A DNA stretch of 64,000 nt from Isoetes taiwanensis. Taxonomy: Eukaryota > Streptophyta > Lycopodiopsida > Isoetales > Isoetaceae. Both the position numbers and the translations under genes were made by a program. Below are positions 12,095 through 23,571 of this stretch, one piece after another. The stretch covers positions 250,001 through 314,000 of the forward strand of contig JAJEKV010000314.1 in NCBI GenBank assembly GCA_021234155.1, written 5' to 3'. Positions within the stretch are counted from its first letter, which is position 1. Every line of letters begins with the position of its first letter. A model generated the notes under the pieces. It was not told where the DNA came from, made no database searches, and saw only the letters and a program-made list of their open reading frames with translations.

Positions 12095-13799
12095 TGCGGA
12101 CGCCCCGAACATATCGACCCTCGGACGTGATACATACGGGGACTTTCCCTCCCATGGCGACCAACTTCGCCATGAGCGTGGCTCCTCCGCCTATTTCGGG
12201 CCATCTATAATCGATGCCCGAAAGAAGGACACCTGGTCGTCATTCGCCCACGCCTTCAATGGGGCTCCTCGCCATGGGAAGCGTGAATACAAGGGTTAGC
12301 ACACGGCGATAAATCACATATAAATAACCACTGCGAAGGGTGGCATATCCATCCAAATACCAACGGCAAAAGAATATGCATCTAAACCTAAGAAAACACC
12401 CCAAACCCATGGTTCTACCCCGGTTCAGACTCCAGTGAGGATCGACTGACGGCTAGGCCTCAAGAGATCAGCAGACAGAATCTTGACATGGCGTTCGGCA
12501 TAGAACATTGGCTAGGGTTGTCCACTCCATCCGCCCCTCCATTGCACACTTTGCGGATGGGTCAATTCCACGCTATGGCGCCGCTATAGCCTTCCCGGAC
12601 GCGCGGGCTCGAGGCATCACCCTGCTGAGCCTACTCCAGGGTTCATGAAGCCCCGGTCCGATGAGGCAGGTCAGGGAAGCGTCCCCTTCCAGAATCACAG
12701 TGGCTCCATGGGCGAGCTAGAGAATACGTGCCGCACATCACGACCCGTGATCCGTATCCGCACTTACTCACCCTAAATCTACTCAAAAGTGCAAGGTGCC
12801 CCATACGGGTCACACCTTCCCACCAGGTGGGGACCCATACCCCGGCCCTCGGACAGGCTATCGGGTCTAGCTTTCGCTATAGGAGTCCCGGGAGCCTTTT
12901 ATGTTCGTACGTGCAAGACCCCACCTCCACTTCACCTGCGTTGTGTTCCTTTGTCCGGTGCTAAGCCGGTACCATAGCATCTATGACCCGGTGGGCTCTT
13001 GTGCACGGGGCCGCGAACTAATGGGATAATCTAGGGGGCTCTATCTAGGAGCATACTACAATACATGGGCTCAGAGGTCTCTACCCCCGTAATTCCCCAT
13101 TTCAAGAGTAATACTATGCAAAAAGAACTATCAATCCATCCTTTAAGAGCAAGACCGTAATCGGAAATAAAGAGAACTCACCTTTGCGATCAAGGGTTAG
13201 TTCCTACAAGTAAAACACGTAGAGAGAACAGAAGAAATACACACTACAAGTGCCCAACAGGGCGCTACCCTAGAATTCCCAAGCTATACTAGCCACCCAC
13301 CCGAAGTTCCCTTTGGACTGTTGTCATTTGGTGCTTCCATCTTCCTTGGATTTGGTGCTCAGCTTCTTACACAGTGCGTGCTTGGCAAAGGTGGCGCCGG
13401 CTCCTCAAAGGTGGGCCGGCTCCTCTTGGTCGACGGTGAAGGGTGCCCGTCTGCTGCCTCCTCCTCCATCTCCACTTGCTCCTAATTCGAATTGGGGCAA
13501 ATGGGGATGCAAAACCCCAATTTGGGTCCCAAGTTAGTAACTCTCCCTTGCCCAATCGATTTGGGCGTGTGGCACTTTCCGGGTTGGCTAATATTAACTA
13601 ATTTGGTATTTTAGGCCCTTTTAATATTAGATTAAGCCCTAAATTCGAATTAGGGTTTAAGGTTAGGTTTCCACCTTTATAATTTAATTATTAACATAGC
13701 TAACCTTAGCTTATGAATAATTAATGTGCCATTAATTATTCATAGTGACGTGTCACGTATTTATACTTAAAAATGCGTATAAATATGTGGAACGTCACA
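12095..13799 (-). repeat. 5' LTR of the minus-strand LTR element
   Basis: It is 1,705 bp and homologous to 3349-5030 over its whole length. It ends CGTCACA at 13799, directly against the right CCAAA duplication. Differences from the other LTR are concentrated in GC-rich stretches and are mainly 1-8 base indels. Confidence 0.85.
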
Positions 13800-14210
13800 C
13801 CAAAGAACCATAGTGAGCCAGGAAGGCTGCTTTCATATTCTGCTAGCTTTGTTTCCAATGCCTTTTATTGGCCACGAGCCATTGGTGGGTGCTCCATGCA
13901 GCATGGTGGAAAAAATATGGAACTTGATCTGCAGTTGGAAATCATTATTCAAAACTATGAGAGCCTCAAATTCTTCCATATGGGCTTGATGGGCTTGCCC
14001 TAAGCATTTCCAAAGATCGGGTAGGGGAGTTTCAAATTTAGGGCTGAAAGAGAGACTGAAGTAACAACCGGAGGAGATACATACGGAGGCTGAGGTATTG
14101 GGACTTGAGGATGCAGAGTTGCCTGAGGACAAGAGAGGCCTACCGTGACTACTGTAGGTGGCATCCCAGAGAAGCTTGGAAAGCTTGCTGTCGTGAAGGG
14201 GAGCAATATG
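13800..14210. repeat. Tandem ~670-bp unit, copy 1, right part
   Basis: It begins with the right target duplication CCAAA (13800-13804) and continues the unit interrupted at 3348. It matches 14469-14882 at high similarity (CAAAGAACCATAGTGAGCCA at the start, GAGCAATATGA at the end). On the minus strand it translates into Ser/Pro/Gln-rich stretches without a known domain. Confidence 0.8.
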
Positions 14211-14217
14211 AATAGGT

Positions 14218-14882
14218 GTGCTTCATTTGTCAAAGTTGTATTAGAGAGATTCATTTCCACCTCGCAACAACTTGGTTTTCAAGTATGTTATGTGCTTATA
14301 TCCGATGTTTCTTTCTTCTTTTTGCTATAACTTCGTACAATCCTACACAATATAATGACTTTTGATGGATTTTCAACGAGACCTTATGGAATACAAGACG
14401 GGCATGCGACGGCGGTGCCCCCGCATTGAAATGATATAGGCAATGATATTTAGCTTGTTGATCATCATCCAAAGAACCATAGTGAGCCAGAAGGTTGCTT
14501 TCATATTCCGCTAGCTTTGTTTCCAATGCCTTTTATTGGCCATGAGCCATTGGTGGGTGCTCCATGCAGCGTGGTGGAAAAAATACGGAACTTGATCTGC
14601 AGTTGGGAATCATTATTCAAAACTAGGAGAGCCTCAAATTCTTCCATATGGGCTTGATGGGCTTGCCCTTAGCATTTCAAAGATCGGTAGGGGAGTTTCA
14701 AATTTAGGGCTGAAAGAGAGATCAAGTAACAACCGGAGGAGATACATATGTGGAGGCCGAGGTATTGGGACTTGAGGATGCAGAGTTGCCTGAGGACAAG
14801 AGAGGCCTACCGTGAAGTCCTGCTGTAGGTGGCATCCCAGAGAAGCTTGGAAAGCTTGCTGTCGTGAAGGGGAGCAATATGA
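14218..14882. repeat. Tandem ~670-bp unit, copy 2 (undisrupted, empty site)
   Basis: A full copy of the unit. It contains the undisrupted target GATCATCATCCAAAGAACC at 14460-14478, showing what copy 1 looked like before the LTR element inserted. It differs from copy 1 by scattered substitutions and small indels. Confidence 0.8.
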
Positions 14883-15398
14883 CATCTGTCAGGATCAAGC
14901 GTGAGGTCACCAATGTTGTAAATATTAACAGGGGGGTTGAAATGAGGACGAAGACAACAACTCATTGACATAGGTGGGATCAAAAGAGACCTGGTAGTAG
15001 CCTAGGTCCTGTTGCAGTGAAGAGGGTCACGAAGGGACATGGGCCAGCATAGGCGGAATATGGACATAAGTGCTTTCAGGAGTTTGAAAATATGGTGGAG
15101 TCTGTTGAACGGGGGTTTTGATGAGGCAACTGTGGTTGGGAACGATATCGATAATGCATAGGGGATCCTGGACGTGAAAAAATCCGGGGTGTGGGTAGTG
15201 CAGAATGAGCGCGTGAACGTGGGCAACCAGCTTCAATATCATAATCTCCATAATAGGAGTCATAAAGAGCATCCCGACGTTGCTGTCTGGCCAAGCGAGG
15301 AACTTTTGCCGAGAAGCCCTTCTTGAGTAAAGGTCTGAAAAGACATCTTAGGAAAAGGAACCGAGACACAGCAATTGGCAACAGTGTTTAAGGTCCAG
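14883..15398 (-). other. Pro/Gln/Ser-rich coding-like stretch, unrecognised
   Basis: On the minus strand, overlapping frames give low-complexity but protein-like sequence (for example YDSYYGDYDIEAGCPRSR, and TPPYFQTPESTYVHIPP in another frame), broken by frameshifts and stops. It continues into similar sequence in the tandem unit (14630-14880, 13830-14260). It could be a decayed gag-like or host-gene remnant. No family was recognised and no start or end is defined. Confidence 0.3.
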
Positions 15399-17524
15399 AT
15401 TTGGAGGAGCCTGCAAGACGATCCTTCATGAGGACCTTGGTGCCAAATAAGCAAATCCTCAATAAGAGAGTGTCACGCGGGATTTTGTAACCGCGTTTGC
15501 AACAATAAAAAGCCAGAAAAAAAATGAAGAAAAGGAGGAAATAGAATAACAAATAAGTCAAGACGTTTGAAAGATCACTGAGAATACATGAGATCTCCAA
15601 ACAATGGGGGTGAGACAACAAAAATGCCAAGACTTGTCTAAACTTCTAATTCTAAGCTTCTGATATATATAGTACAATGGCCTCAGGCCCAAAATAGCAA
15701 AAAAATTGCCGTCTCAGATCTTCGATTACATAATCCTCAAATTCTCTGATGACCGCGCGATTAACTCTGCCATAATATCTGAAATCATAATTGCCGTGAT
15801 TCGTGGCACTTAAGACTGACGCGCCGTGGGTTCTTTATGCCATGGACTCCGTTGGTCTCTTCTTCTTAGTTGACATGGTCTTGGCTCCTGGCGTAGACAT
15901 TTGGCCCTTGCCTTTAGACTCCTTTGTGTACCTTAGAAATAGTCATGTGCCTTTGGGTGGGGACTAACAGCCCCGGGTCACTTTAGTAATATATACATGT
16001 GAAATTTGAAGATGTCCCTTGCTAAATCCAAGTGGCAAGAACTAGAAAGCATATAAAAAGCATTCATGCATATGTCTTTTGGCATTAAACGCTATACATC
16101 TTATGAGGTTATGCTCTTTGAAAGAGGCTGCTGCCCCTTAGAAGTCTTGGCAATGCACATAACATTGGATTTCTTGTACAAAAACTACCTGATAAAACCA
16201 CCTTAGTACATTCAGGATTAAAAGCTCTATTCATCTGAGCGATAAGGGAGATAAAAACTGGTTTAAGGAGCTAAATGCATGGCTTTGTAAACTTGGCTTC
16301 ACTAGCAGGGACCACCATAAACAGTACCGACAATAGGCTTTCCAAAGGTTTGTTATGCTAGGCAACAAAAATAAAGTTACATATTACATCACAGACACCA
16401 ACTCTACCAGAGAACACAAAACACAATCGTATTTGAGCCACCTAAAATTGTCTACAAGCATGGCCCGAGCTATTGCAAGGGTTCGTATAGCTCACATCGA
16501 TTGTTAATTGAGAAAGGTAGATGTCACGACATTCTAAGGAAAGAGCGACTATGCACTTGTGACTTACAAGAAATAGAAGACGAAGTACATGTGATCTTTC
16601 GCTGCCTAAAATACAGTAATCTTAGGGTGCAGTTTTCTCATTTGGGTTGGAGCTCAACCTTGCCTCTTTTCTTTGGCTGTCCTTCAACAATTTGTGGAGT
16701 GAGTGCATATGTGAAGGAGCTCTTGTAAAATATAGATAAAAGAGTGGGCATATAAAAGACAATTTCACTGGGATATGTAAAAACATAATTTTTGTCCCAT
16801 GGCCTGCTCAGTCCTCCATGGACGTTAATATCAGTTCTTATTTTATAATCCAAATAATAGCTCTATTATAACACCTAATCCAATAGCATCTGGCTTTAGG
16901 TGAATATGCTTTGTTTTTAAACTATGTAAAACTTGCTGTGATAGCAGCCAGTTCCAGCTAATAATGCGCCTCTAAGAAGGATTTCTTGCACAATAGACAA
17001 TAACTAGAATGGAGAGCTGGTAATTATTGCACAATTATGGTTCGCCTCTTATTTGTGGCGTTGCTTGCATGAATTCTAGACAACGAAGTTGATGACTTGA
17101 GCTAGGGGTTGTGCTATTGGTCAGGCGGGATTTAGACCTCAGCATTCACCTATTGATCACATTTTTATATTGCATCCTTTGATAGAGGATAATCGTAATA
17201 AATGCATTGCTTTGTGGACTTCGCGAAGCTTTTTTTTATACAATTCTTAAAGATGAGCTATAGAGGATAACTGACATGCAATGAAGAATCAAGAATATTG
17301 CAACTACTAAGACCATGGTCACTCTTTAGCAAATGCAATCACTCAAAAACTGCAATAGATAAAGAGACAAACTCTAATTTTGTGTGGAATGTCAGAAGGA
17401 ATCTCACAAGAGATGGCCGTCTACTGCAATGAACACTACAAGGCAAATCACAGATGCATGATACTTCGAGATGGTAGCTTTTCTTAAACACGTTGACTTT
17501 GAACAAAAGAATTGTCAACATGCA
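15399..17524 (+). repeat. 2.1-kb direct repeat, copy A2
   Basis: Second copy of the repeat at 505-2614, in the same orientation. Outside the shared CAGATTTGG and CAACATGCA limits, the flanks do not match those of copy A1. Confidence 0.75.
16468..16728 (+). pseudogene. LINE ORF2 C-terminal fragment (copy in A2)
   Basis: It encodes LLIEKGRCHDILRKERLCTC and EIEDEVHVIFRC and ends at a TAA at 16728. It matches 1530-1812, including the frameshift before the SHRLLIEKGR motif. It is a fragment, with no reverse transcriptase or endonuclease attached. Confidence 0.65.
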
Positions 17525-18482
17525 AAAGGAAGAAAAAGGATTTACGTGAGCTTAAGATATAGATGCTCCTTTGAGATGGACTTAGCTTTTTTGAACACAT
17601 TAATTTAGAGCATTAAGGCTGAAATATTTGGGTGCACCTTACCATGATTGTTCAAGAGAAAGAATTCTCACAACAACACACATAGGACAAAAGAATTTTA
17701 CCTAAGCTTAAACATATACCAGATGCAAAACAATAAGTTGGAAGGAAGTTAAGATCGAAGGCAAAAAAGCCCTATGAGTCAAGAGTAACATGCCCCTCGA
17801 TAATGTCAAGACTATTGCAATGAAACTGTGGTGTCATGCTTACTAGACGAACTTGTCGAAGAGGTCTTCCTTCTCTTCGTGACAATATAACTGACTTGGT
17901 TATTTTTGCTAGGATATCCAAATACTAGTAGAGTTATCTTCGTTGGAGATGCAAACTGTAGCAACCGAGCTGAAATCATTATTGTTAAACTCTAGAAAAT
18001 CAGGTAAAAGATAATGTCTCTTAATGCGGGCATTATTAGGACGAATGAGTTTTAGATGATAGTCTCGCTAAAAAGCCAAAAACTTTAAACCTTAGGCAGG
18101 AAAATACAAAAATATTTTCCAATTTCCACTGGTAATTGTAGCCATCGTTAAATATGCTTAGAATATGCACAAGGAATAATCCATTGCGAAAATCATTGCG
18201 TGAAAAAATCATTTTTTCAATATTCAGGGTTTAAACTAGAGCCGTGATCAGCCAACCTATTACCAACTAACAAAGCTTGTATGATTTGCCGCTCTCGTCA
18301 GATCTTGGTCCATGTTTATTCTTGGCCCGCACTTCTTCCCCTTTTTTCTTCTTCGTAAAAAGCCCAGTTCCGGCAGAGGACGAGATGATCTTCAAAACTG
18401 CTTCGAAATGATAATACATGCTTCTTCAACATGTAATCCAATCCGGCGAAGGCAAAGCCTTTCAAGATTTCTTTTTTGCAGC
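17525..18482. other. Intergenic region and presumed 5' region of SAS-6
   Basis: No gene or repeat was recognised in 17525-18250. The last ~200 bases before the SAS-6 start are less AT-rich and probably include the 5' untranslated leader. An in-frame ATG at 18312 lies upstream of the chosen start, but the intervening residues do not resemble SAS-6. Confidence 0.45.
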
Positions 18483-21475
18483 ATGGAGAGTAGCTCCGTG
18501 CTGTTTGAAAAAGCGATTCCTGTGCGTGTTAAGTCCGCCTGCGAAGATCGGCAGTCTGCACTTACTATTCGGATTATGATGGGCTTGAGCAAACACCAAC
18601 GTAGCACCAAGGTTTTTCTCTTGTGGTTAATTTAGGGCTTTTCTTCCTTCTGGGGATTGAAATGCTCAAGATAGGAGCTGTTGTATTCCAGGTTTTGCAG
18701 GTTCAAATTACGGATGAATTGGATCCCTTTTTCCTGTACTCATTGGAGGCAAATGAGGATGATTTCCAAAGCCTTAAAGTAGAGCAATGCATTCTCGTCG
18801 ATTTTTCAACATTTCCGCACAAATTTATCGAATTGCTGGAATATTGTATAAGATCTGGAAGCAATGATGCACCTAGGTCAGTTCATTCTTTAGTAATCTG
18901 CCTTGCAATTTTGTTGTAAAATTGTGCATAACTTGGATGTGCATAAGCGTATTTTAAGTTGTTCCTCGTTTACTTGTTAGGTTCTTGGCTGTTCTTAATG
19001 TAAGGACTGGTGATTCCACCTTCAGTGTGGTCGAAACAAATCAATTTAAACACCTCAGCCATCTCTCTCTTTGCTTCCGGCAAGGGAACGATTCTACCAT
19101 CAAAACCTATCTTGCTGGAAGACTAGCCGAATACAAGGTAGACTTTCCTCAATTTGGTGCCCGTTTGGCGATACATTTGACCCAGTTTTCCCGCAGCATG
19201 CGAACTGCGACATGCATGAGAAGCTGCGGAGGACATTAGAGTCACTAGAAAGATCATTGGCAGATGTCAATAAATTGAAAAGGTGACTGAAATGTGACAA
19301 GATTCTGGCTAAATGAATTTTAATCCACTAGTCATTTTGCAGTGATCTTGCCGATGCTGAGGAGGCACAACGTTATAAAATATCGGAAATGAAATCTCAG
19401 CACATTTTGGAGATGGCTAATGAGAAAGAAAAGGTTCGTAGTTGCGGAATATTAAGGCAACAACAAAAGGCAGATTATGACTTTGGCAATCTAGATTCAT
19501 GTTTTTCATTTTTCAGTCCTGTATTCTGCAGGCAATTCAAGAGTACAGTGCAATGAAAACGAAGTTGGAACAAGAAAATGCCAAGCTAGAATACCGGTTT
19601 CAGAGTCAAGTTGCAGAGACTGATAAAGAGGTAAAAATTAAGACGATGAAAGTTGTGAATAAGGTCTCTGCCTACTATAATCTGTTGCAACTTGTGAAAA
19701 GTCAGAAACTTGATGCAATTTGTAGTCACCTTTGTAATAACGGTTACATTTTGATGCTGCTCGTGCAGATTAACCTGTTGAGAGGCACCAAACACTCACT
19801 AGAAATGCAAGTTTCTGAACTCAAAATAAAGTTGGAGGGAACCACAAAAGATTTGGAAGGATTGCAACTGGTGACTGTTCTGCATTGTTGGGTTTAAGAG
19901 CTTGCTTGGAACATTGACTTCTGATCTAAACGTATTTTTACCAGGAATGTGAAACTATCCGTGCGAAGAGGGACAGCCTAAATATTGAGAAAAATGAGGT
20001 TTTTAAGCAGCTTCAACAACAGACTATTAAGCTCACTTCATTGGAGCAAGAAGTAAGAGCAAGTTCTCTTGGTTAGTAAGCCACTTGTGCCTTGTGTGTT
20101 CTGATTTTTATATTGGGTTCTCCAGGTTCAGGATAAAAGTGAGAGAATCAGGAGCATATCTAAGCAGCTGGAGTCTGAAACATCTCAACGGTACCATTGG
20201 AGCCTACACTTATTCATTGCAGTTCTAATCGCTCTGTGACATTTGTGTTCTGATTGAAATTGCAGGACTAGTCTCGAGGAGTCCTTGAAAGAAGCTCAAT
20301 CAGCTGCACGGTGTGCCGAAGAGAAAGCTACTGCTACTGCTGCAGAACATGACAAATGCAACCAGCTGATTGAGAAGTTGCAGGTGAACTACTGCTCTGA
20401 ATGTCTTGCTTCTTCAGTGATTCTAACTATATCATATGTTATACTAGACTGAATTGCGGGCAACAAAAGCAAAGATGAAATCAAAGGCACAACTTCTCTC
20501 CCAGCAGGATGCTCTTCTTGCTACACGTCAAGCAATTATCGACAAGGGAATAGTTGATAACAACGCCATGAAACGAGAAATTGTTGAACTAAAGGCAGAT
20601 AATGAAACTTTAAAGAAAAAGGTAATTATGCTGATTTTTTTCCAATACTAAAAAACACCGAAGAAAAATGGCTACAATAGTGTTGTCAATATGAACACAG
20701 GAAGAAGATCTGGAAAGGAAGTTGCAGGAAGCCGAGGACCTTCTGAAGTCCAATCAACAAATGATTCAGTAAATTCTAATTTTCATCCTCAGTTCTACTT
20801 GGCATGAGAAGATATTTATGTTGCTTAGTTACTCTATAAATACATTGCAGGTGGTTAAATGAGCAGTTGACAAATGCCCAACTTGGGAAGTTTGGGATTG
20901 TTGGAGTCTCAAGATGCAACTTTAAATCTGCATATTCATCATCTTTTGAAAGACCTTCCCCTGCTGGTACAAGCTTGCCATCACCAAGCTTTCGAAGCTT
21001 AACCTCACAGTATGCAGGTTCCAGCCAATCAAGCTCAAATGGCAGCCTTACAAGCACCCTTTCAAGCCTTAATACCAGCAGGTCATTTGGGTTTAATAAG
21101 TCATCTGCTTGCAACTCACCTCGAAGTAGTACCTCACCTCTTTCTTCCCAGAGACAAGTTAATAAGCCATCTTATGCCTCTTATGTTCACTCTTCTGTAA
21201 ATCACACTACTCCACAATCTGACCCATCGTTTATGTCAGATGGGTTTTCTGCCCTTAAGTCAGAAGATTGTAATAAGCAAGCGATAGCTCCAGGGGATGC
21301 AAAAAGAGCAAGCTTGCCCAAGCCTCAGTTGTCTTTTGCAGACCCTAAAGCATTCTTGGCAACACCTACAAAAAGCATGGTAGGGACGTTTGGCAAGAGT
21401 AGGATGGCTGAAGATGTTCAGATGCCATCAAGCCCATTGTCAAGTTCCTTGACTACTGCTATTACTAATAAATAA
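18483..21475 (+). CDS. SAS6: Spindle assembly abnormal protein 6 (SAS-6), centriole cartwheel protein
   Basis: Thirteen exons join without a stop into 2,007 bases (668 aa): 18483-18611, 18692-18876, 18981-19137, 19197-19282, 19343-19433, 19532-19630, 19769-19870, 19945-20052, 20126-20190, 20266-20383, 20448-20621, 20701-20768, 20851-21475. Every intron is GT-AG and every phase is kept. Residues ~1-160 are the SAS-6 head domain: VLFEKAIPVRVKS, DELDPFFLYSL, EDDFQSLKVEQ (the conserved EEDFQSLK motif), ILVDFSTFPHKFIELL and VVETNQFKHLSHLSL. Residues ~165-460 form a long coiled coil rich in Glu, Lys and Leu. The tail is a Ser-rich, probably disordered region. Length is close to that of animal SAS-6 (about 660 aa). 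The head dimers oligomerise into the ninefold cartwheel hub that templates centrioles and basal bodies. In land plants this is needed for locomotory cilia of sperm, so expression is expected in antheridia or spermatogenous cells. The start at 18483 gives the family's usual N-terminus. No break was seen. Confidence 0.93.
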
Positions 21476-22139
21476 TAATTCAGTTTTATGCATCCTTGCT
21501 TTTTTAAGGATTGCATCAAACTAATGAAGCTTTTTGAATAATAGAAACATATCTCTTAAAATTATGGTGAACGTTCTTTAAAGAATTAAAGTTCCTTAAT
21601 TTAAAAAATTTCTACGGGGTGATTCCACATATTGAAACATTTGGGAATTAAAATCAAGAAAGAAAAAATAGAAAAAAAAACAAAATAGAGATCCATGTGG
21701 CAACATATAGATATTTTCTTCCAACTGTCCTTTAAAAACTCATGGCAAGCCACAAGGGCTCAAGTGGAATAAATCACAACGACGACTTTTTGACATGGCA
21801 AAATTATATCTTAAACATTTTAAAGTCCTAGTCGAATCTCACCTTAAAAAAAGAAAGAATAAGTAAAAGAGATCTCGGTGTTTGGGAATAGAATAGAATG
21901 TGATCATGTTCATGACAACATGAGATGGTCTTCCAACTGCTTGAGCAATGCCTATCTACATTGCACCATGTCAACGCATGCATGCCCATTGAGCTCTATA
22001 AAAGGCGGCGTTTTTCATGTATATACTTTTACAATGTGAAGCATCTTTATATTATAATGTTTTAGTGTGTTGTATCAAACCCTAATTGCATTCGAAGGCC
22101 GAGATTTATCACAAGACTTCCCCCCGATGATTTGTCATG
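21476..22139. other. SAS-6 3' region and spacer
   Basis: AT-rich DNA after the SAS-6 stop, probably including its 3' untranslated region. No other gene was recognised. Confidence 0.4.
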
Positions 22140-22605
22140 CTTTGATCTTTTAGGAGGGAAGGGAAAAATGCTTTGATCTTTTAAGAGGGAAGGGAAAAGG
22201 AAAAGGGAGGACGAAAAGGAACAAGTGAAGTACAAAAAGGCACAAGAAAAAGGGAAGAGGAAAATAGAAAAGGGAAGCGAAAAATGGCATGGAAAAAAGG
22301 AGAGGGAAAGAGAAAAAGAAAAGAGAAAATGGGTATGACAGGGTGAGGAAAGAGGAAAATGATATAGGAAAAGTGTAAGATTGAAAGCATGGGAAAGGAG
22401 GGAAAGGGAAGGGATAAAGAGGAAGATGGTGGAGAGAAGAGAAGGGAAAAAGGACATGGAAAAACAAATAGATAAAGCAAACAAGAAAAAAAAGGCAGAA
22501 AGGGAAAAGGGAAGGAAAAAAAGTATAAGAAAATAGAGAAGGAAAAATGGAAAAGAGAAGGAGAAAAGGAAGAGGGAAAGAGTGAGGGAAGCAGAAACAT
22601 TGTCC
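22140..22605. repeat. Purine-rich (A/G) low-complexity tract
   Basis: About 465 bases almost entirely A and G on the + strand (GGGAAAAGG, GGAAAAAGGG and variants), with an isolated pyrimidine every few bases. Long open frames on the opposite strand (up to 181 codons, all Phe/Leu/Ser/Pro) follow from the composition and are not genes. The tract could adopt triplex or unusual helical structure. Confidence 0.8.
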
Positions 22606-23229
22606 AATGCATAAAAATAGCCCAGGAACGATGGGCTTGGTTTCTATTATATTAGATTTATGAAAACGAGTATTATATAAAACACAGTAACCATTTCTAT
22701 CTAGGCCTTATTTTCTGTCATATAGGATTATTTCCTTATTAAGTTCTAGGCTTTGAATGGGGTGATGTATTTAGCAATGTTATTGTTGTGTGTATCTCAT
22801 GGACTAGAGTTGCATGATATCCTTTCTTGGAGCATATTGCATGCACCTTGATGCCATATGGGAGCACTCTGAAGGGATACGGTTGATGCTAATGGAAGCA
22901 CTCTGAAGCCAATGGCACAAGTTGTTGGGGGAGGCAGGGTCAATGAGTTTCTAGAGGCCGACTTATCTGGTTTGATCAATTGTTGCCCTTCTACATGTCA
23001 GCCCAAACAACATACATATATTGGGGTATAAGAATGTGCAATAAATGAATAGTATACTGATTTAGCGATCTATTACTTTCTTATCAAAGGTATGAGCAAT
23101 CTTTGGGAAGTGACTCATAAGAGAGTCTCTTGTAATCTCCCTTTCGAAACCTTCAAAATTTTTTGTACTACAATAAATTTATTGCCATGTCCTTTTATTC
23201 GACAATGCTTCTTGGGGTTTGGACCATCA
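22606..23229. other. Unannotated spacer
   Basis: No gene, repeat or RNA recognised. Confidence 0.35.
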
Positions 23230-23395
23230 TTATTGCCTTGCGTTCTCTTGCCTTTAGGATAAAAGAGGTGGTGTTGTTGACAACTATAGGATTCCTATTT
23301 ATACTACAAAAAGTTTCTCTTTCTTAATGCTTCTAGATCAATTTCAACGTGGGGTAAACCCGCATTATTGCCTTGCGTTCTCTTCCCCTTAGGAT
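23230..23395. repeat. 33-bp direct duplication, spacing 133 bp
   Basis: ATTATTGCCTTGCGTTCTCT begins at 23230 and again at 23363, each followed by a closely similar continuation ending TTAGGATA. The rest of the 133-bp interval is not obviously repeated. Confidence 0.6.
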
Positions 23396-23424
23396 AGAGA
23401 GGTGTTATGGTTGATGACCATGGG

Positions 23425-23495
23425 ATGCCCACTAGGGTTTGAGCCTAAGTGGGTACTATCCGAAACCAATGGTCTGACCACTAAGCTAACAACGA
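23425..23495 (-). repeat. tRNA-like SINE head (minus strand), unit 1
   Basis: Minus-strand A-box-like TAGCTTAGTGGTCAGACC (23488-23471) and B-box-like AGGCTCAAACCCTAG (23447-23433) are spaced as in a tRNA. The acceptor arms do not pair well, so it is not a functional tRNA gene. A second unit of the same type lies about 145 bp away. Confidence 0.6.
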
Positions 23496-23571
23496 GATAA
23501 GGTATTTCTATCTCCACTCTTGCTTTTTTGTCCCCTCCATCCCTTTTTTCCTCCCTCCTTGCATCTAATGA

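Larger units (their letters stand above)
3349..13799 (-). mobile_element. LTR retrotransposon, non-coding (LARD-like), minus strand
   Basis: A 10,451-bp element bounded by CCAAA target duplications. It has long terminal repeats of about 1.7 kb (3' LTR 3349-5030, 5' LTR 12095-13799), both ending in TG...CA. On the minus strand the 5' LTR is followed by a primer-binding site complementary to initiator tRNA-Met (12078-12094), and a polypurine tract lies just upstream of the 3' LTR (5031-5044). The 7-kb interior has no open frame above about 80 codons and no gag, protease, reverse transcriptase or integrase motif in any frame that I could recognise. This fits a large retrotransposon derivative (LARD), a non-autonomous element mobilised by another family member. 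A Ty3/gypsy relationship is suggested by the shared LTR type at 28415 beside a chromovirus polyprotein. An alternative is an autonomous element whose genes have decayed beyond recognition. Confidence 0.85.

Noticed and set aside
505-17524. A1 and A2 as the LTRs of one giant element
   Set aside because: The ends are not TG...CA, no target duplication flanks the pair, and they contain a LINE coding fragment.
18312-18482. Upstream in-frame ATG (18312) as the SAS-6 start
   Set aside because: The extra 57 residues do not resemble SAS-6, and the family starts just before the VLFEK-type strand found at 18483.
22062-22612. Minus-strand open frames of 105-181 codons (Phe/Leu/Ser/Pro-rich)
   Set aside because: They are the complement of a purine-only tract; the composition removes stop codons and there is no domain or normal amino acid usage.
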